Assembly (NCBI GenBank): GCA_007922225.1
Contig: ML679962.1
Span: forward strand, 28,689,563-28,753,562
From: Emydura subglobosa
Taxonomy: Eukaryota; Chordata; Testudines; Chelidae
DNA length: 64,000 bases
Reading direction: 5' to 3'
Shown: piece after piece, positions 20,818 through 32,440 of the stretch
Position numbering within the stretch: the stretch's first letter is position 1
Layout: the number at the start of each line of letters is the position of its first letter
The notes under the pieces: generated by a model
Seen by the model: the letters and a program-made list of their open reading frames with translations, nothing else
What the model was told of the DNA's origin: nothing
The model's database searches: none
Made by a program: the position numbers and the translations under genes

Positions 20818-20862
20818 CTGATTTCGTCTCTCTGATAACATTTAAATCCTCTCGTAATGATC
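20818..20862. repeat. 45-bp duplicated block, copy 2
   Basis: Pair of 19955-19999 with three substitutions. The flanking sequences on both sides are unrelated between the two copies. Confidence 0.85.
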
Positions 20863-21384
20863 TTGTTCTCCCTAGCTAATTTCTGTGACTGTACAGATCA
20901 CATTATATTGACACTAAAAACACAAACTCCATCTTGCCCCTTTACTGGAGTCATATTGTGTTGTGAAAGCTACCAACTTTGTTCAAACCATCACTTCCTT
21001 TTGAGCTGCCCTTGTGTAACTAGGTTATTTAATATTTTTATTTGCAGCTATTGGATAATTAAGTGAGCTCCCCACAGCAGTGTTTTGTGTACGAGTGAAT
21101 TGACAGAGCACTTATTTAACAGCATAGGCTTCTTCCTGAATTCCCCTTACTCCCTTCTCTGTGGGAGCAGGTTATTGCTAGTGGGCTGAGACCACTTAGC
21201 TCAATATGATTTGACCTGTTTGTTCATCAGTAACTCTGGTCTACACCCAACAAGTCCATTTAAAACATCCAAGGCATAAACCAAGCTAAACTTAACCTGC
21301 CGCATCATCTTACTGAGGGGTAATTCTCATCCTCTTGCCTGTTTAAGAAACCAAACAAAAAACCTCTCACAAACGTACACCTAT
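20863..21384. other. Unassigned non-coding DNA
   Basis: No gene or repeat is recognised. Confidence 0.45.
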
Positions 21385-21455
21385 CATGGGTGCAGCTGAA
21401 GTCAATGGGAGTTTTGTTAGCTGATTTTAGTGGAGTCAGGGCTTCACCCAGTGTT
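21385..21455. repeat. 'aagtcaatggg' palindromic family fragment
   Basis: The sequence 'gcagctgaagtcaatgggag' then 'ttttagtggagtcagggctt' shows the same arm-loop-arm order as 15935-16007, with a decayed right arm. Confidence 0.5.
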
Positions 21456-21610
21456 TGTAGCAATCATCATTCCTCTAAATGGAGGACTGTATCCTGCCAT
21501 CTTCACTCAGGTAAGTAAATTGTGTTTGGTCAAGTAGTTTTATTATCTTAATGTTTATTCATAAGTATGGACAATGCATATGACTAAGAGTAAGCCTTCA
21601 TTCTTGTAAT

Positions 21611-21700
21611 GTAAACTCTTCAGGGCAAGTATTGTGTACCGGTGTATGGAAAGTTCGAAGATGCTTATGCTGTTGTACTACTACTAAGGGATAAATATTT
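21611..21700 (+). mobile_element. SINE 3'-tail fragment
   Basis: The wording 'gtaaactcttcagggcaagt' followed by a decayed 'gtgta...' and a TA-rich end resembles the SINE 3' module ('tgtaaactctttggggcagg'). Weak. Confidence 0.35.
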
Positions 21701-22069
21701 ACATTAGAGCTTTTCTTCCAAAAAAGGAAGATAGTCAGGGTTCACAGAAGGCTGTGGGTTTCCAGGTCTGCCTCTGACTTCTTGTATGATCTAAATCGTG
21801 TGAACTCAAATTTTCAAAAGCGTCCATTAATTTTGGTTCCCCAGTTTGAGATGAATAGTGCCTGCCTTGCAGATATGCTGAGCAATTGCCACTGTGATGG
21901 AAATCAGCTAGTCTATCTTGATCACTGGAGCCAGGAGTTAGGGCATTATAGTTTCTGGAAAGATATTGGAACAAATTATTATCCTATCATCCAGGTGCTT
22001 ACAAATGGATTGTAAGGAATCCCCACCATGGATTTGTCAAGAGCAAGGGAGGCACCTGATAAGCGTTCA

Positions 22070-22545
22070 AATACGTTAAGGGCTATTATAAAGAGGCTGA
22101 TGATGTAGGTAGGACAAGAAGTGCAATGGGTTTAAGGAAAAACTTTCTAATTATAAGAAGAATTTCAGTTCTAGAACGGTTCCAGAGGGGTAGCCGTGTT
22201 AGTCTGTATACAGCAAAAACAACAAGAGTCCTGTAGCACCTTAAAGACTAACAAATTTCTGTGGGCATAAGCTTTCGTGGGCTGCAACGAGCATCTGAGG
22301 AAGTGGGTTGCAGCCCATGAACGCTTATGCCCACAGAAATGTGTTAGTCTTTAAGGTGCTACAGGACTCTGGTAGTTCTAGACCAGGCTTCCAAGGGAGG
22401 TTGTGGAACCTCCATCATTGGAGGTTTGTAAGGACAGGTTGGACAAACACCTATCAGGGATGATCTAGCTTGCTTGATCATGTCTCAGTCCAGAGGGCTG
22501 GACTTGGCCTCCTAAGGTCCCTTCTAGCCCAACATATCAGTGATT
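22070..22545 (+). mobile_element. CR1 LINE 3' end, plus strand, split by a foldback insertion
   Basis: The left half carries 'gtaggtaggacaagaagtgc' and 'ttaaggaaaaactttctaat'. The right half carries 'aagggaggttgtggaacctc', 'ggacaaacacctatcaggga' and the CR1 terminus 'cctcctaaggtcccttctag'. The insertion at 22176-22373 separates them. Removing it, with one copy of its 9-bp duplication, rejoins CR1. Confidence 0.9.
22176..22373. mobile_element. Short foldback element, same family as 17352-17866, inside CR1
   Basis: The left arm begins GGTTCCAGAGGGGTAGCCGT and continues to GGCATAAGCTTTCGTGGGCT. The right arm begins GCATCTGAGGAAGTGGGTTG and ends GCTACAGGACTC. A 9-bp duplication AGTTCTAGA (22167-22175 and 22374-22382) brackets it. 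It has nearly no interior: the arms meet at about 22290. The right-arm hammerhead core is CTGAGGA and its GAAA is GAAC, so the ribozyme-like core is broken. Confidence 0.7.
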
Positions 22546-23847
22546 CAGAGGGACTGGAGAACCAATAACTCTTTAAACAGATCGAGGTATTGCCATTATA
22601 AATTAAATTAACGCTAGGTCTTGTATTTCTGTCCACTGCATTTAAAGATTTGGGTTCTGCTTATTGCTGTGAAAATCACACTGGCCGTGCATACTGCATT
22701 GCAGTGAGGAAAGCTGATTTAAAAAAGTTGTAAGCAATGAATGCCCACAGTACTGCCTCAGATGCTCCCTTGTTTTACATGCAGTCTGCTAAGAAATTCA
22801 TTACTGACTGCAGTTTAAAAGTAATAAGCAGTAACATTGTGGGGGATGAGAGGGAGTATATTAAATGGCTATGGGGAAAAAATTGAAAAATATGATGTAT
22901 GGTTTTTTTCAGTAGTTGAAGTAAGTTATATGAACTAAGTATAATAAAGTAGATTGCTTAGATTGCTCTTCAACTCTGAGGAAGTACTGGGTTAAATATT
23001 TTCAAATTATTGACTTCTGGCAAAGGGAAGCAGTTCTTTTAGTACTCTGTGCAAGGGATGGTATATAGACCTGTGTGGTGTTCTCCTACTATGGGACCAG
23101 CTATTACTTGCTAAAGTAGAAATGATTGTCCGTCTATGAGCTGAAAACTAAATTGATCTCAGTAGCAATGTCACCCGTAGGGGTGTATGTTTTATCATTT
23201 TATTATCTCACCCTTTCAAAACCAATCAATCCTTCCCCATGAGAAGCATGATTATTATTTGTAATCGGCTGACAGGAAGACACATAGTACACTGGAGATA
23301 GGCTAGGGGGAACGTGTGGTTAAAGGTTTTATGTTTTTTATTTTCAGGCAGTGGTTGATCTGTCATTCATTTACTAGTGGGGGGTATCTGTGAGTAGTGG
23401 GTGAAAGTGACATGCATATTTTGCTGTTACTCCTAACTGTAAGGGAGCCAATTAGAGAGCCTTCCACTGGGGTGATGAATGTGACACATACTGACAAATC
23501 CTAGAAAACTTAAGACCTGTGCTGTGTCCTCATCTCTTGATATGAGACCTGAACAAAATCCCTTCAGGGTTTAGTTTGGAAACTGAATGCCGCAGCTCAC
23601 TTCCTCAAGGTTTGGTACCCTCCCAGTTCTGCCATGTACGCCAAACTCAACATCCCACTACATCACGTCCTCCTTACTTACCCTCCAGTGAGGCTCTCTG
23701 CTGAGGGAAGGAAGGGCTACTGTTGTACAAGGATGTTCCAGTTGGGGTGGCCTCTTCCTACATTGTTTAAATGTTCTCCCTATATGTTCATATAATAGGA
23801 AAACTAGCTATGCTGCAAACTTCCTATGTGACCTTTAGTAAGTCACT
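22546..23847. other. Unassigned non-coding DNA
   Basis: AT-rich sequence with no gene and no clear repeat. Confidence 0.5.
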
Positions 23848-24068
23848 GAGGGTATGTCTACACAGCAAGAGCTGTGCATAGCTAGCTCAGGTACGCTAAG
23901 CTTGAATCCAGCTAGCAGGTAACAATGGCAGTGAAGATCTTGGGTACGCGCTCCGCTTGCTAGCCTGCTCTGGAGCCCATGTGCTGCGCTGTCTTCGCTG
24001 CTATTGTTACCTGTGCTAGCCAGATTGAAGCTAGCCCATGAACAGCCTTCGCTGTGTAGACTTACCTC
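23848..24068. mobile_element. MITE with GTCTACAC terminal inverted repeats
   Basis: The left end GAGGGTATGTCTACACAGC is inverted at the right end GCTGTGTAGACTTACCTC. A second internal pair, GCTAGCAGGTAACAATGGCA and its partner CTATTGTTACCTGTGCTAGC, makes the whole 220 bp a foldback. Related copies lie at 55107-55340 and 39236-39378. No target duplication is clear, so the superfamily is not assigned. Confidence 0.75.
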
Positions 24069-24071
24069 CAG

Positions 24072-24170
24072 GGCCAGATTTTTTCTAACGGTATTTAGGT
24101 GCGTAAGGATGTGGATAGGCACATAGGCGCTTCTGAAAATGCCTTCATCTCTTGGCATCAGTTGCCCCAT
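24072..24170. repeat. Degraded 'ccagatttt...tatttaggtgc' repeat
   Basis: The sequence 'ggccagattttttctaacgg' then 'tatttaggtgcgtaaggatg' then 'gcacataggcgcttctgaaa' is a fragment of a small palindromic repeat family. It directly abuts the MITE at its left. Confidence 0.4.
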
Positions 24171-24699
24171 GTATAAAATGGGATAATAGCGTGAAACCTT
24201 TATTCGGTGACCACCTGACCTAGAAAGCTAGCCCAAAGCAGGGGTCTGATAGGCCAAATATAAGGAGCAGTTTTCACCCAAATTATGCTGATGCTGCAAT
24301 ATCCACCAGCTCATTACTCTAAAATGAGTTGCCATTCCGAGTAGATTATATGGATTTTCATTATAGGATTGCCCCTCTTCCTTGAGTATCCACAGTGAAA
24401 GAGTAGAAAAACATGGATTTTAAGTTGTTTTGGCAGAGTTCTGTGTACTGCTATAAGGGTGTGTTTGTTTGATTGGGTTTTTTTTTTTTTTTATACTAAA
24501 CCACCAGACAATAATTATACCCAGATCTGGGGCAGATCAATGTTTCAGTATCAAATGATTTCTTACACCATTTTTTTTAAAGACCATAATTGACAAGTAT
24601 ATTATGGAAAGGCAAAAAAGCAAATATTTTGTATATTCAATTTTCTCCTAATAAAATCCTTGGCATTGAGTGATTTTCATCTCCTCTTTGCCCGCTTTA

Positions 24700-24948
24700 T
24701 TACTACTATTATTATTAATGCTTATAGAACACTTTTTTTCCTTATAGATTAAAAGCTTTTTTTTTTTTTTTTTTAACAAAGGAGGCGAGCATCATTATTC
24801 CAATTTCACAGATAGGAAAACTAAAGTAGAGGGAGTTGAAGTGAATTGCCCAAGGTCATCCTGTAATCCGTTTTCAGATTGGGAGAAGAACCCATGTCTC
24901 TAGAGTCCCAGTCCAGTGCGCTAACCACTGGGAATACTGCTCCCCATT
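24700..24948 (-). mobile_element. tRNA-type SINE, minus strand
   Basis: On the plus strand an A/T tail side ('ttactactattattattaat') comes first. Then come antisense 'ccaatttcacagataggaaa', 'gaattgcccaaggtcatcct', 'agaagaacccatgtctctag' and the head 'gtccagtgcgctaaccactg', the antisense of the A-box region. An internal T-run spans 24758-24774. Confidence 0.8.
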
Positions 24949-25009
24949 TAAAGATCTCCATATTTTAGGAGACCACTGCTTGTTGATTCCTTTGTTCTGG
25001 TTTCGCTGT

Positions 25010-25135
25010 CCTTGCCTATCTCACAGAGAAGTTCTGAGGGTCAGTTGGTGAGTGTGTGCAAAGTACTTTGAACTCCTCAGATGAAGGTGTTATGGAAGTA
25101 AAAGTGATAGCAATTATTATTGCTTTATTATGAAA
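25010..25135 (+). mobile_element. SINE 3'-tail fragment, plus strand
   Basis: The sequence 'cctatctcacagagaagttc', 'gcaaagtactttgaactcct' and a final 'agcaattattattgctttat' matches the 3' portion of SINEs of this type. The head is absent. Confidence 0.6.
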
Positions 25136-25309
25136 AAAAGACCATAGGTCTGCTTGGGACAGGGAGACTCTGGTTGTAGTATGGCTGGCATTCCACACTA
25201 GCTGGCCTTCTCGAGACTTTGCTTTGAATGTCTCAAGTCTCCGTTGATACATAAAACAACAGTGTCACATAACCCTAGTTTTGCATTTAAAAGGTGGAGG
25301 TAAGACACT

Positions 25310-25331
25310 TTTTTTTTTTTTTTTTTTTTTG
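25310..25331. repeat. Poly(T) tract
   Basis: A T run of about 22 bp. Confidence 0.9.
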
Positions 25332-25821
25332 CTGTTGGGGAAAAAAAATGCATTTGATTTACCCGAGGGGCTGACTGAACTGCTCCTTTAGAGCCACCCC
25401 AATCTCATGGGCACATAGATCTTTAAAAATGTATGTGAATTACCGTAGAGATCTAGAGTGTCTTTCTGGGCTCTCTGGTAAATACCCGTAGCTTTCATAG
25501 ACTGCAACAACTCCCCTTGAGCCTTTCCAGGCTGCTGTATAAATATGTATCTATCTAGATTTTATTTTTTGCTTTTTGCAAAGACAACCATCTCTTAATT
25601 TCCTCCTCCTCTCAAATATTAGTATGCCAGAAGTCTAGAATGGCCCTATCCAAGGACACTTCAGTATCTGTGTAAGTGTTCGTGTTCTTTTTAACGGCAT
25701 ATTAATCCCGTCATCCGGTTGTTCAAATATATATATTCAGAGTTCAAGTGCCCTCTGTAAAATGTGCATTGGAAATGTGCCGCTGTGTTAAGTAAGGGTG
25801 GAATGCTACCCACTCTGCTTC
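25332..25821. other. Unassigned non-coding DNA
   Basis: No gene or repeat is recognised. Confidence 0.45.
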
Positions 25822-26070
25822 TAGTGTGGCCCTGTTAATAGGGCACTAAGCTGGGCTTGGGAGACCTGGGTTCTAGTCCCAGCTCCGCCATTGACCTGTT
25901 GTGTGACCTTGGGCATGTCACTTTCCCACTTTGTGCTGCTTTTCTCCTCCACCTTCTGCTATGGTGTCTATTGTCTGTAAGCTCTTTGGGTCAGTAAGTC
26001 GTGTGTGTTACATACGCAGTGCCTACCACGAGGGGGCCCAATTCTTGGGTGGGACTCGAGGTGATTGTAA
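25822..26070 (+). mobile_element. Near-full-length tRNA-type SINE, plus strand
   Basis: The head 'gtggccctgttaatagggca' is followed 34 bp later by a B-box-like GGTTCTAGTCC (tRNA consensus GGTTCGANTCC) within 'gagacctgggttctagtccc'. Then come 'gttgtgtgaccttgggcatg', 'tgtaagctctttgggtcagt' and a decayed '...gcagtgcctaccacg' tail. Pol III transcription in the parent element would start near the left edge. This is the best-preserved head in the window. Confidence 0.8.
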
Positions 26071-27052
26071 GATGAGCAATGATGTAGCAAGATGTAATGT
26101 AACAAGATCACAGGACTTGCTCTTAGAAATTCAGTCGAAACCTCTCTAGAGGTTTGACGGATTTCTCTCTTTTTTTTTTCCTTTTACTTTCACTGTCTGA
26201 TATGTTCAGGCCTCTCTGCGCCTCCAGGTTTTGGACAGAGCTGTTTGGGAAAATGAGCAACATAACGTGAGGCTATTTTTAAAGTGTCTCCAGTCCAGCA
26301 GGAAACACTCCAAATCTACTCCTCTTCTGACTGCCTGCATGACCCTGCAACGTTTCGGGCCCGATTTTACAAAGCTAAGGAGGTTCGGACGTTTTGGATA
26401 GGATTCAGAGAAGCATCTGAAAATATAGCTAGAAAACTGTAAATGACGCTTGGGATGTAATGCCTGCATTGAATGTGACATCTCTATTTGTAGGCAAATC
26501 AGAAGACTAAACTGGAAACCATGCTTGAGGTGGGGCTTTTTAGTGTCATTGAAGCAGACGGAAAGCTAAAGCTTTTTCTCTGATTTTGGTCTAATTTAGG
26601 TCAGCGTCATTTTTATTAACACTGACTTTGCAATCTATTTTCAGCATTCTGCTTTTTTCATCCGGCCTTGCATGATTCAATCTGTTCTCTCCTGCTCAGC
26701 GCTAACTGTAAATGTTAAGCATGTTGCTGACTTGGGGAACCAGAGAGAAACCTGAATGTAGGCTAGGTGGCCAGGCTCCTGGGTATTATGGTCCTTCAGA
26801 AATGTGGAATGAATAAATAAAATACAAACTATGGAGAGAGGGGCCCTTATCGAAGTCCTCATTTATAGCCCTATTTAAAGCGGATGTTCCATCTATTGTC
26901 ATGCAGAAAGATCTGAATTGTTGGAGGCTTCCTTCGGCCTCGGGGGATTTGGAGGTTTGATATGAACTTCTGGCTCTCCAGCCTGCATTTAGTTGGAGTT
27001 ATTTGTAGAACATCAAGATTAGACTGTGACCTGAGCTCAAAGGTGCTCATAT
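26071..27052. other. Unassigned non-coding DNA
   Basis: No gene is present. The sequence around 26330-26410 has a short scrap of the 'gggcccgattttac' repeat type. Confidence 0.45.
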
Positions 27053-27429
27053 GTAGAGCTGGGCAATTGTTTTTTAACAAATAGTAATTTTTTCCCCAAA
27101 AGCCCTCACACACACACACACACACACAAGGTATTGAAACTATTCATGAATTTGGGTAGAATCTGGCAAATAGTTTCAGCTGAGAAAAATCTGGAAAATA
27201 TTTTTGAACCATTTTGAAGTTGCATTTTCATAGTTCCATTTTCACAATGAAATGTCAGGTTAAAATGACATTCACGAGTTTCATTTGACTCAAACAAAAT
27301 TTCTAAAGTTTTTTTTTTTTTGTTTGTTTAGATTTTTTTTAGCCTAAAAGTTCACTTTTGGCTCAAAACGAGCAGACCCTTTTTGTTTGGTTATGGACCC
27401 CCCAAAATGAATTATTTGCTCAGCTCTAC
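27053..27429. mobile_element. AT-rich TIR element with GTAGAGCTGGGCAA ends
   Basis: The left end is GTAGAGCTGGGCAATTG and the right end TTATTTGCTCAGCTCTAC, giving a 12-15 bp inverted pair. The interior is 'gaaaa/tttt'-rich, with an embedded (CA)n at 27106-27129. Related wording occurs at 41626-41748, about 48472-48665 and 49640-49805. No target duplication is clear. Confidence 0.6.
27106..27129. repeat. (CA)n microsatellite
   Basis: Twelve CA units inside the TIR element. Confidence 0.95.
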
Positions 27430-28388
27430 TCCGATGCCCATGGCAATGAGGGTCAAGTTAGTAGCTGGATGGGTGGATAGACCTCCCATTGGTATTGAAC
27501 TGGGAAAAGGGAAATATATTCCCAACTACCACGAAGGAGCAAAGACTTCGTTGCTGGATTTTTCTCTCTAGAGAGAATGAAGTGATAGGAATTTGCCCAA
27601 ACTTGTCTGTCCAGGATATGATGTTGCCACCAGAACAAAATGTTTAATACAAAATCTTGTGCAAGCAAGAATGAATTTAGAATCCTCTCGAAGGCCCCTC
27701 TAAATGGGTTTCTCTAAGAGTCCCATTATAGCAAAGATCTGTCTCTGACTTTGTTACAGGAACTGGCTGATAATCTCTGGAACAATCCTTAATCCACATG
27801 CAGTTGAACATGGTGGTGAGAGTGTAATTTAAGAGATCCATATAGTAGACAGTTTCATTGCTTTTATCGGTGCTAGTTTGTTTTTAGGTTTGCACAAAAC
27901 TGTTCACATTTCCCAGTTGTTGCATTGCTCTTGCATTCAGTATTACGACCTATAATTTACCTTTAAAATTCCAGATCTCCTTTAATGGTTTTTGTTGCGC
28001 TCCTGGAGGTTGTGCATTATCAGTGTAATTAGCAGGATAATCTAATACTCACACTGCGCTTTACTACTGTGCTTTCCAACAGGGAGTGTTAAAAGGTAAG
28101 TTTGATCTCATGCTTTTTAGGTTGTTAGGAAAATATTTTTAGAGGCAGTAGACTTCTGTTTTTGCACAAAGTAATGGCCCCTTAGGGATCTATTCTTAAA
28201 ACAGCATCAGTCTGGTCGGGAGGATGATGGCAGAGTAGTCAGTCATATTGTTCCCGTAGTGAGAGTTCAGTGATTCACTGGGACTCAGAGTTCCAAGGCA
28301 AAATTCTCCAGCTAAGAAGCTTTCCAATACTGGTGGTGATCAATGTCAAATTTTCCAAAAAAGGCCTCTCTTTGTGGGGAAACTATGC
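27430..28388. other. Unassigned non-coding DNA
   Basis: No gene or repeat is recognised. Confidence 0.45.
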
Positions 28389-28796
28389 CACTGGTTCTCA
28401 ACCAGGGGTATGTGTAACGTTGGGAGGGGGACGCAGAGGTCTTCCAGGAGGTACATCAACTCATCTAGGTATTTGCCTAGTTTTACAACAGGCTACATAA
28501 AAAGCCCTAGTAAAGTCAGTACAAACTAAAAATTTCATACAGACAATGACTTGTTTATACTGCTCTATATACTATACACTGAAATGTAAGTACAATATTT
28601 ATATTCCAATTGATTTATTTTATAATTGTATGGTAAGAAAATGAGAAAGTAAGCTATTTTTCAGTAATCGTGTGCTGTGATACTTTTGCCTTTTTGTAAG
28701 TAAGTAGTTTTTTAAATGAGGTGAAACTTGGGGGTGTGCAAGACAGATCTGACTCCTGAAAGGGGTACAGTAATTTGGAAAGGCTGAGTGTCACTG
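28389..28796 (+). mobile_element. hAT-like non-autonomous element (copy A)
   Basis: The left end CACTGGTTCTCAACCAGGGG and right end AAGGCTGAGTGTCACTG are inverted, imperfect at the right. The flanking 8 bp are AACTATGC (28381-28388) and CTCTATGC (28797-28804), agreeing at 6 of 8. The interior ('cttccaggaggtacatcaac', 'atacagacaatgacttgttt', 'ggtgaaacttgggggtgtgc') matches copies B and C. CAGTGGTTCTC-type ends with 8-bp duplications are the hAT/Charlie signature. There is no transposase ORF. Confidence 0.8.
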
Positions 28797-31700
28797 CTCT
28801 ATGCAAGCAGTTTCTCACATACTGTAGTGTGTGTGCTAACGCTATAATTTACATATACCAACCCAATTTGTGTAGGCAGTTAAGAACATGTTGGCTTTGT
28901 GTGTGCAAATTGATTGGAAGTCATCAGAAAGGTGTTGCTGAGTCTTCCAACCTATGTGGTATTTGGGGAAGGATGCCAGGTGCCCCAAATCCTCTCACTG
29001 GTTCAGTCTTGATCTGGAAGAGTGCGGGACAGAAGTGGGGAATTTGGTTGTCCCACTGTCCTCTCCCACTGCAGCCCATTGTCTTTGCTGCGGTCATTCA
29101 GCAGCCTTTGCCTCCTAGAGAAGATGCATCTTCTATGCTGCCCTAGAAATTAGTAGTGAAGCTCTGTCCCAAGTGGCCCTGTTGAGAGGTTGGTAGAGCC
29201 TACACCCCACAGTGATTTCTTGGTTCTGATCTAGTCTGGGAAACTGAATTTCAGCCTGGATCGTGCTACAATCCCTCTTTTCTTAGGGTGAGACTTTTCG
29301 CTACGGTAAGCCATAGCCTTATTAATAGGTTACTAGCACTAACCAGAGCAAGCTTCAACAAAATGTGAGGGCTCATTAAGTGCTTAGAAATTAAGCAGTC
29401 TCCATCCAACTAATCAGTGTTAGATGACTGGCCTTCTTCAGCAGATGCAATAGCTCATTAGTAGAATACACACAGATGGAAATGTGCTCAAAGGTATTTA
29501 AATATATATGTGGGCACAGAGCTCTATTAATAAGGCAGACCTGTCCTTACTCTTCATGACTGAGTTCACTATTCCTGCTGCTGTCTGTAGTATAATTTGG
29601 TAAATAAATGTATGAAAATGCCTTTACCTAATGATATTTAGAATGTTCACATTTCGGTGCCGATATAAGATTATGATAAATACTGGAAATATACGATTAG
29701 TGGAAAATAAAGTAGAGAGAAAATGGGCTTATAACGGGTTTATTTATTCAGTAACTGGTTTACCCATATATAATTGCCTAGAGGGAGAGATTTATTCAAA
29801 GCCTAACACAATAGTGTTTACTTGGAATAACATTTTTGGGGGTCTGTTTCTTCTTTCATCAGATGCTTTTACGTATGTGACTTGCTCATCATTTATTCAG
29901 AGCAGGACACTTTCAATGCTGAAAGGCTGGCTTTCTTTGGCAAGTGTTACACTTGTCCTCGCGTGCCATCTCCTGCATCGGCGCACAGGGCAATGGAGCA
30001 CAAAGCATTTTCTAATTCCCCCAGTGCTGCCTACTGGGGGAGGAGTCGTCCTCTGCAGGGTTGCTGTTTTTCCCCCCTCCTGAGCAGGTGGATAGGAAGT
30101 GGGTAGAGTTTTGGCTCTATCCCCACCAAACTGGCTAGCATAGCTGAGTCAGCCTGGCACGGAAAGTAATCTGCTACTGGCAAGGACCAATAGCAAAATA
30201 TATTTTTCTTCCGTCTCCCCTAGAGCAACAGGGGAAGCCAGGGGCCAAATTGTGTCTGCTTTTTCCAGGAAGAAAATTTGTTTTGTTCCATGTGCAGCTC
30301 TGAAGGGACCAATTTGCCAATAGAATGTGTTCTCTACCAGGAGAATGCAATTTTCCTTGCAACTTAGAGATCGTAACGATAGCATGTGTGGTGGACCCAA
30401 AACCAAAGCCAGATAGCTAACCACATGGGACGCTTGGATCTGCTTGGGCTCACAGCAAGTAACCAAAATGTATGCTGGCATGTGATCGTGCTACAGAAAG
30501 ACCCAGGGGGTTCCATGACACTTCAGCTTGTTGGTCATGCTAGGCTATTGCCACGTCTCAAGGGGTTATTGCCTTCGGTGTGATGCCCAACAACTATAGT
30601 CCAGCACAACGTGCATACTGTTAAATTTATTGCTTCATTTATTTGCTAATCCAAAACCCACTGGGTCTTTCTATTCACTTGATTGGGGTTTGGGTGAGAC
30701 TATAATTGAACAGTGTTTTCTGGTTTCTACATGTATACAAACTTATTTTTTTTTAATATAAACCCCTGTATAAAGCACAGCTTATGGTTCCACAGTTAAG
30801 ACTGACTTTTGGACCTAAAGAAGGGATTCAACACTTCGTTTGTATGAAGAATAAAACTTATCCTCAAAATTATGTCTCTTGATTTTTGTATGCAATATTT
30901 TTGGGAGCACTTACAAGGAAACTGTCTAGTTTGAGTAAGTGTAACTTTTTAAAAATGGGTCCTTGAAGAAATTGAGCACTTGCTGTCAGATCACTTTCTC
31001 CCAAATGATTATACATTTTCAGACTTTGCACAATGAGCTGTATTATTCCCCATAGTATCTGGAGTTTATCTTGGGCTACTGTGTTCAACAGGGTTTGCAT
31101 ATCTCTGGCAGGAAAGATAATTTCTCATGGAAGAACCCTAAGAATTTCCCTGGTTGATATTTGGCTGAGTGTTAAATGCACTTTACAAATTCTTTGGGTT
31201 TTAAATAGAGCTACTAGTCTAAGTGGTGCACATCTTCTTCATGAGTCCTGACCACAGTTAAGTTTGTTATGTAGTTTACACTATAGCTTCAATCCAAGCT
31301 TTCATTTGATTTAATTCTAATGGATTATTATGTTTATTATCAAAGTTTGAGAGAATATGGACTCGTATGACAATCAGCAAAATTGTTTTTTGTCTCGATC
31401 CTCCTTTGGCCTCACTGCGCACTTTGAAGATACACATCTAACCGGGACAACTTGGTAAACCCCTCAACATGTCTGAACCCTCATGATTATGGAGTGTCTT
31501 CATATTTTTTAATGCAAACCAGGTAACCCTCAACAGGAACAGATATAACCTTGTCTATGAAATTTTTAAAAAAACAACCACAAATATTACACTTGTGGCA
31601 AATATTATGGGGTCACATGTTTTTATGCTATACCAGTATCTCTAGCAATGCATACGTATTGTGGAGGTCCAGACATCCTTAAATTACTTGAGTAATGCTG

Positions 31701-32366
31701 TATTCATTTTGAGGCCAAATCCAATTCTTGGATGTGTGTGCATGGCTTCCGTGGCCTTCACTGGGAGCCCCCCCGAATGCACCCTTGTTTCAGCCCAGGA
31801 TGTGTCTTCTTGCAGAACCCAAATAGGGTTGGGGGAAACATTTACTGAAGTGTGTATCTTGCTTTCGGAGGTGGAATTCAAATTGCTTACAAAGCCATTT
31901 TAACAGATTGCGGTTACAGTTAGGAAAACAAACCAGGCACTATGGTTCATCAATAGGGGATGGAAGCAGAAGATGTCATTGCTGAACAAAGAGTTGGGGT
32001 GACCACATCAAGAGAACTGGGCTAAGCTTTAGATATTGCACCTGACTCTCAGATGCTGAAGTATTGGAAAAGGAACTTTTTTTTATGTGGTGAGGGCCAT
32101 GGGTGGCTGCACCTAATAGTGCGGTTAAGAAAATTAGGGATTTGCTAGAAGAGAGGAAAGTACAGCAATATACAGCCAGTGGATGGCATAGATTGTTCAA
32201 AGATGGCAATTTACCACCAAAAAAACTAGATTAAAACTAAGGATTTAAGTTTAAAGAAAGGTAAAAGAAATATCAGTAACACTTTGAGTTACTGTGCACA
32301 ATTATCGTGAATGCTAACTACTCATTAATTGCAGGATTACTTAATAGGCCTTACTGGTACAAACCC
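28797..32366. other. Long stretch with no recognised gene or element
   Basis: The ORFs at 29631-30083 and 28775-29146 are the longest here, but they lack domains, overlap others and have no convincing splice frame. AT-rich portions (29590-29800, 31260-31660) are without evident repeats. Confidence 0.45.
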
Positions 32367-32440
32367 TGGGCCCAGTTAATCTCTGGTGTAACTCCATTGA
32401 CCTCAGTGGAACTAAATTAGGGATTAATTTGGCCCAACAC
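32367..32440. repeat. Degraded palindromic repeat ('ggtgtaactccattgacctc')
   Basis: It runs from 'gggcccagttaatctctggt' to 'gggattaatttggcccaaca'. The inverted ends GGGCC/GGCCC and the 'gtaactccattga' core match the family at 13.1, 40.6 and 55.9 kb. Confidence 0.55.

Noticed and set aside
29631..30083. 150-codon plus-strand ORF
   Set aside because: No domain. Begins in AT-rich sequence and ends in GC-richer sequence with no codon-bias change. No supporting splice sites.
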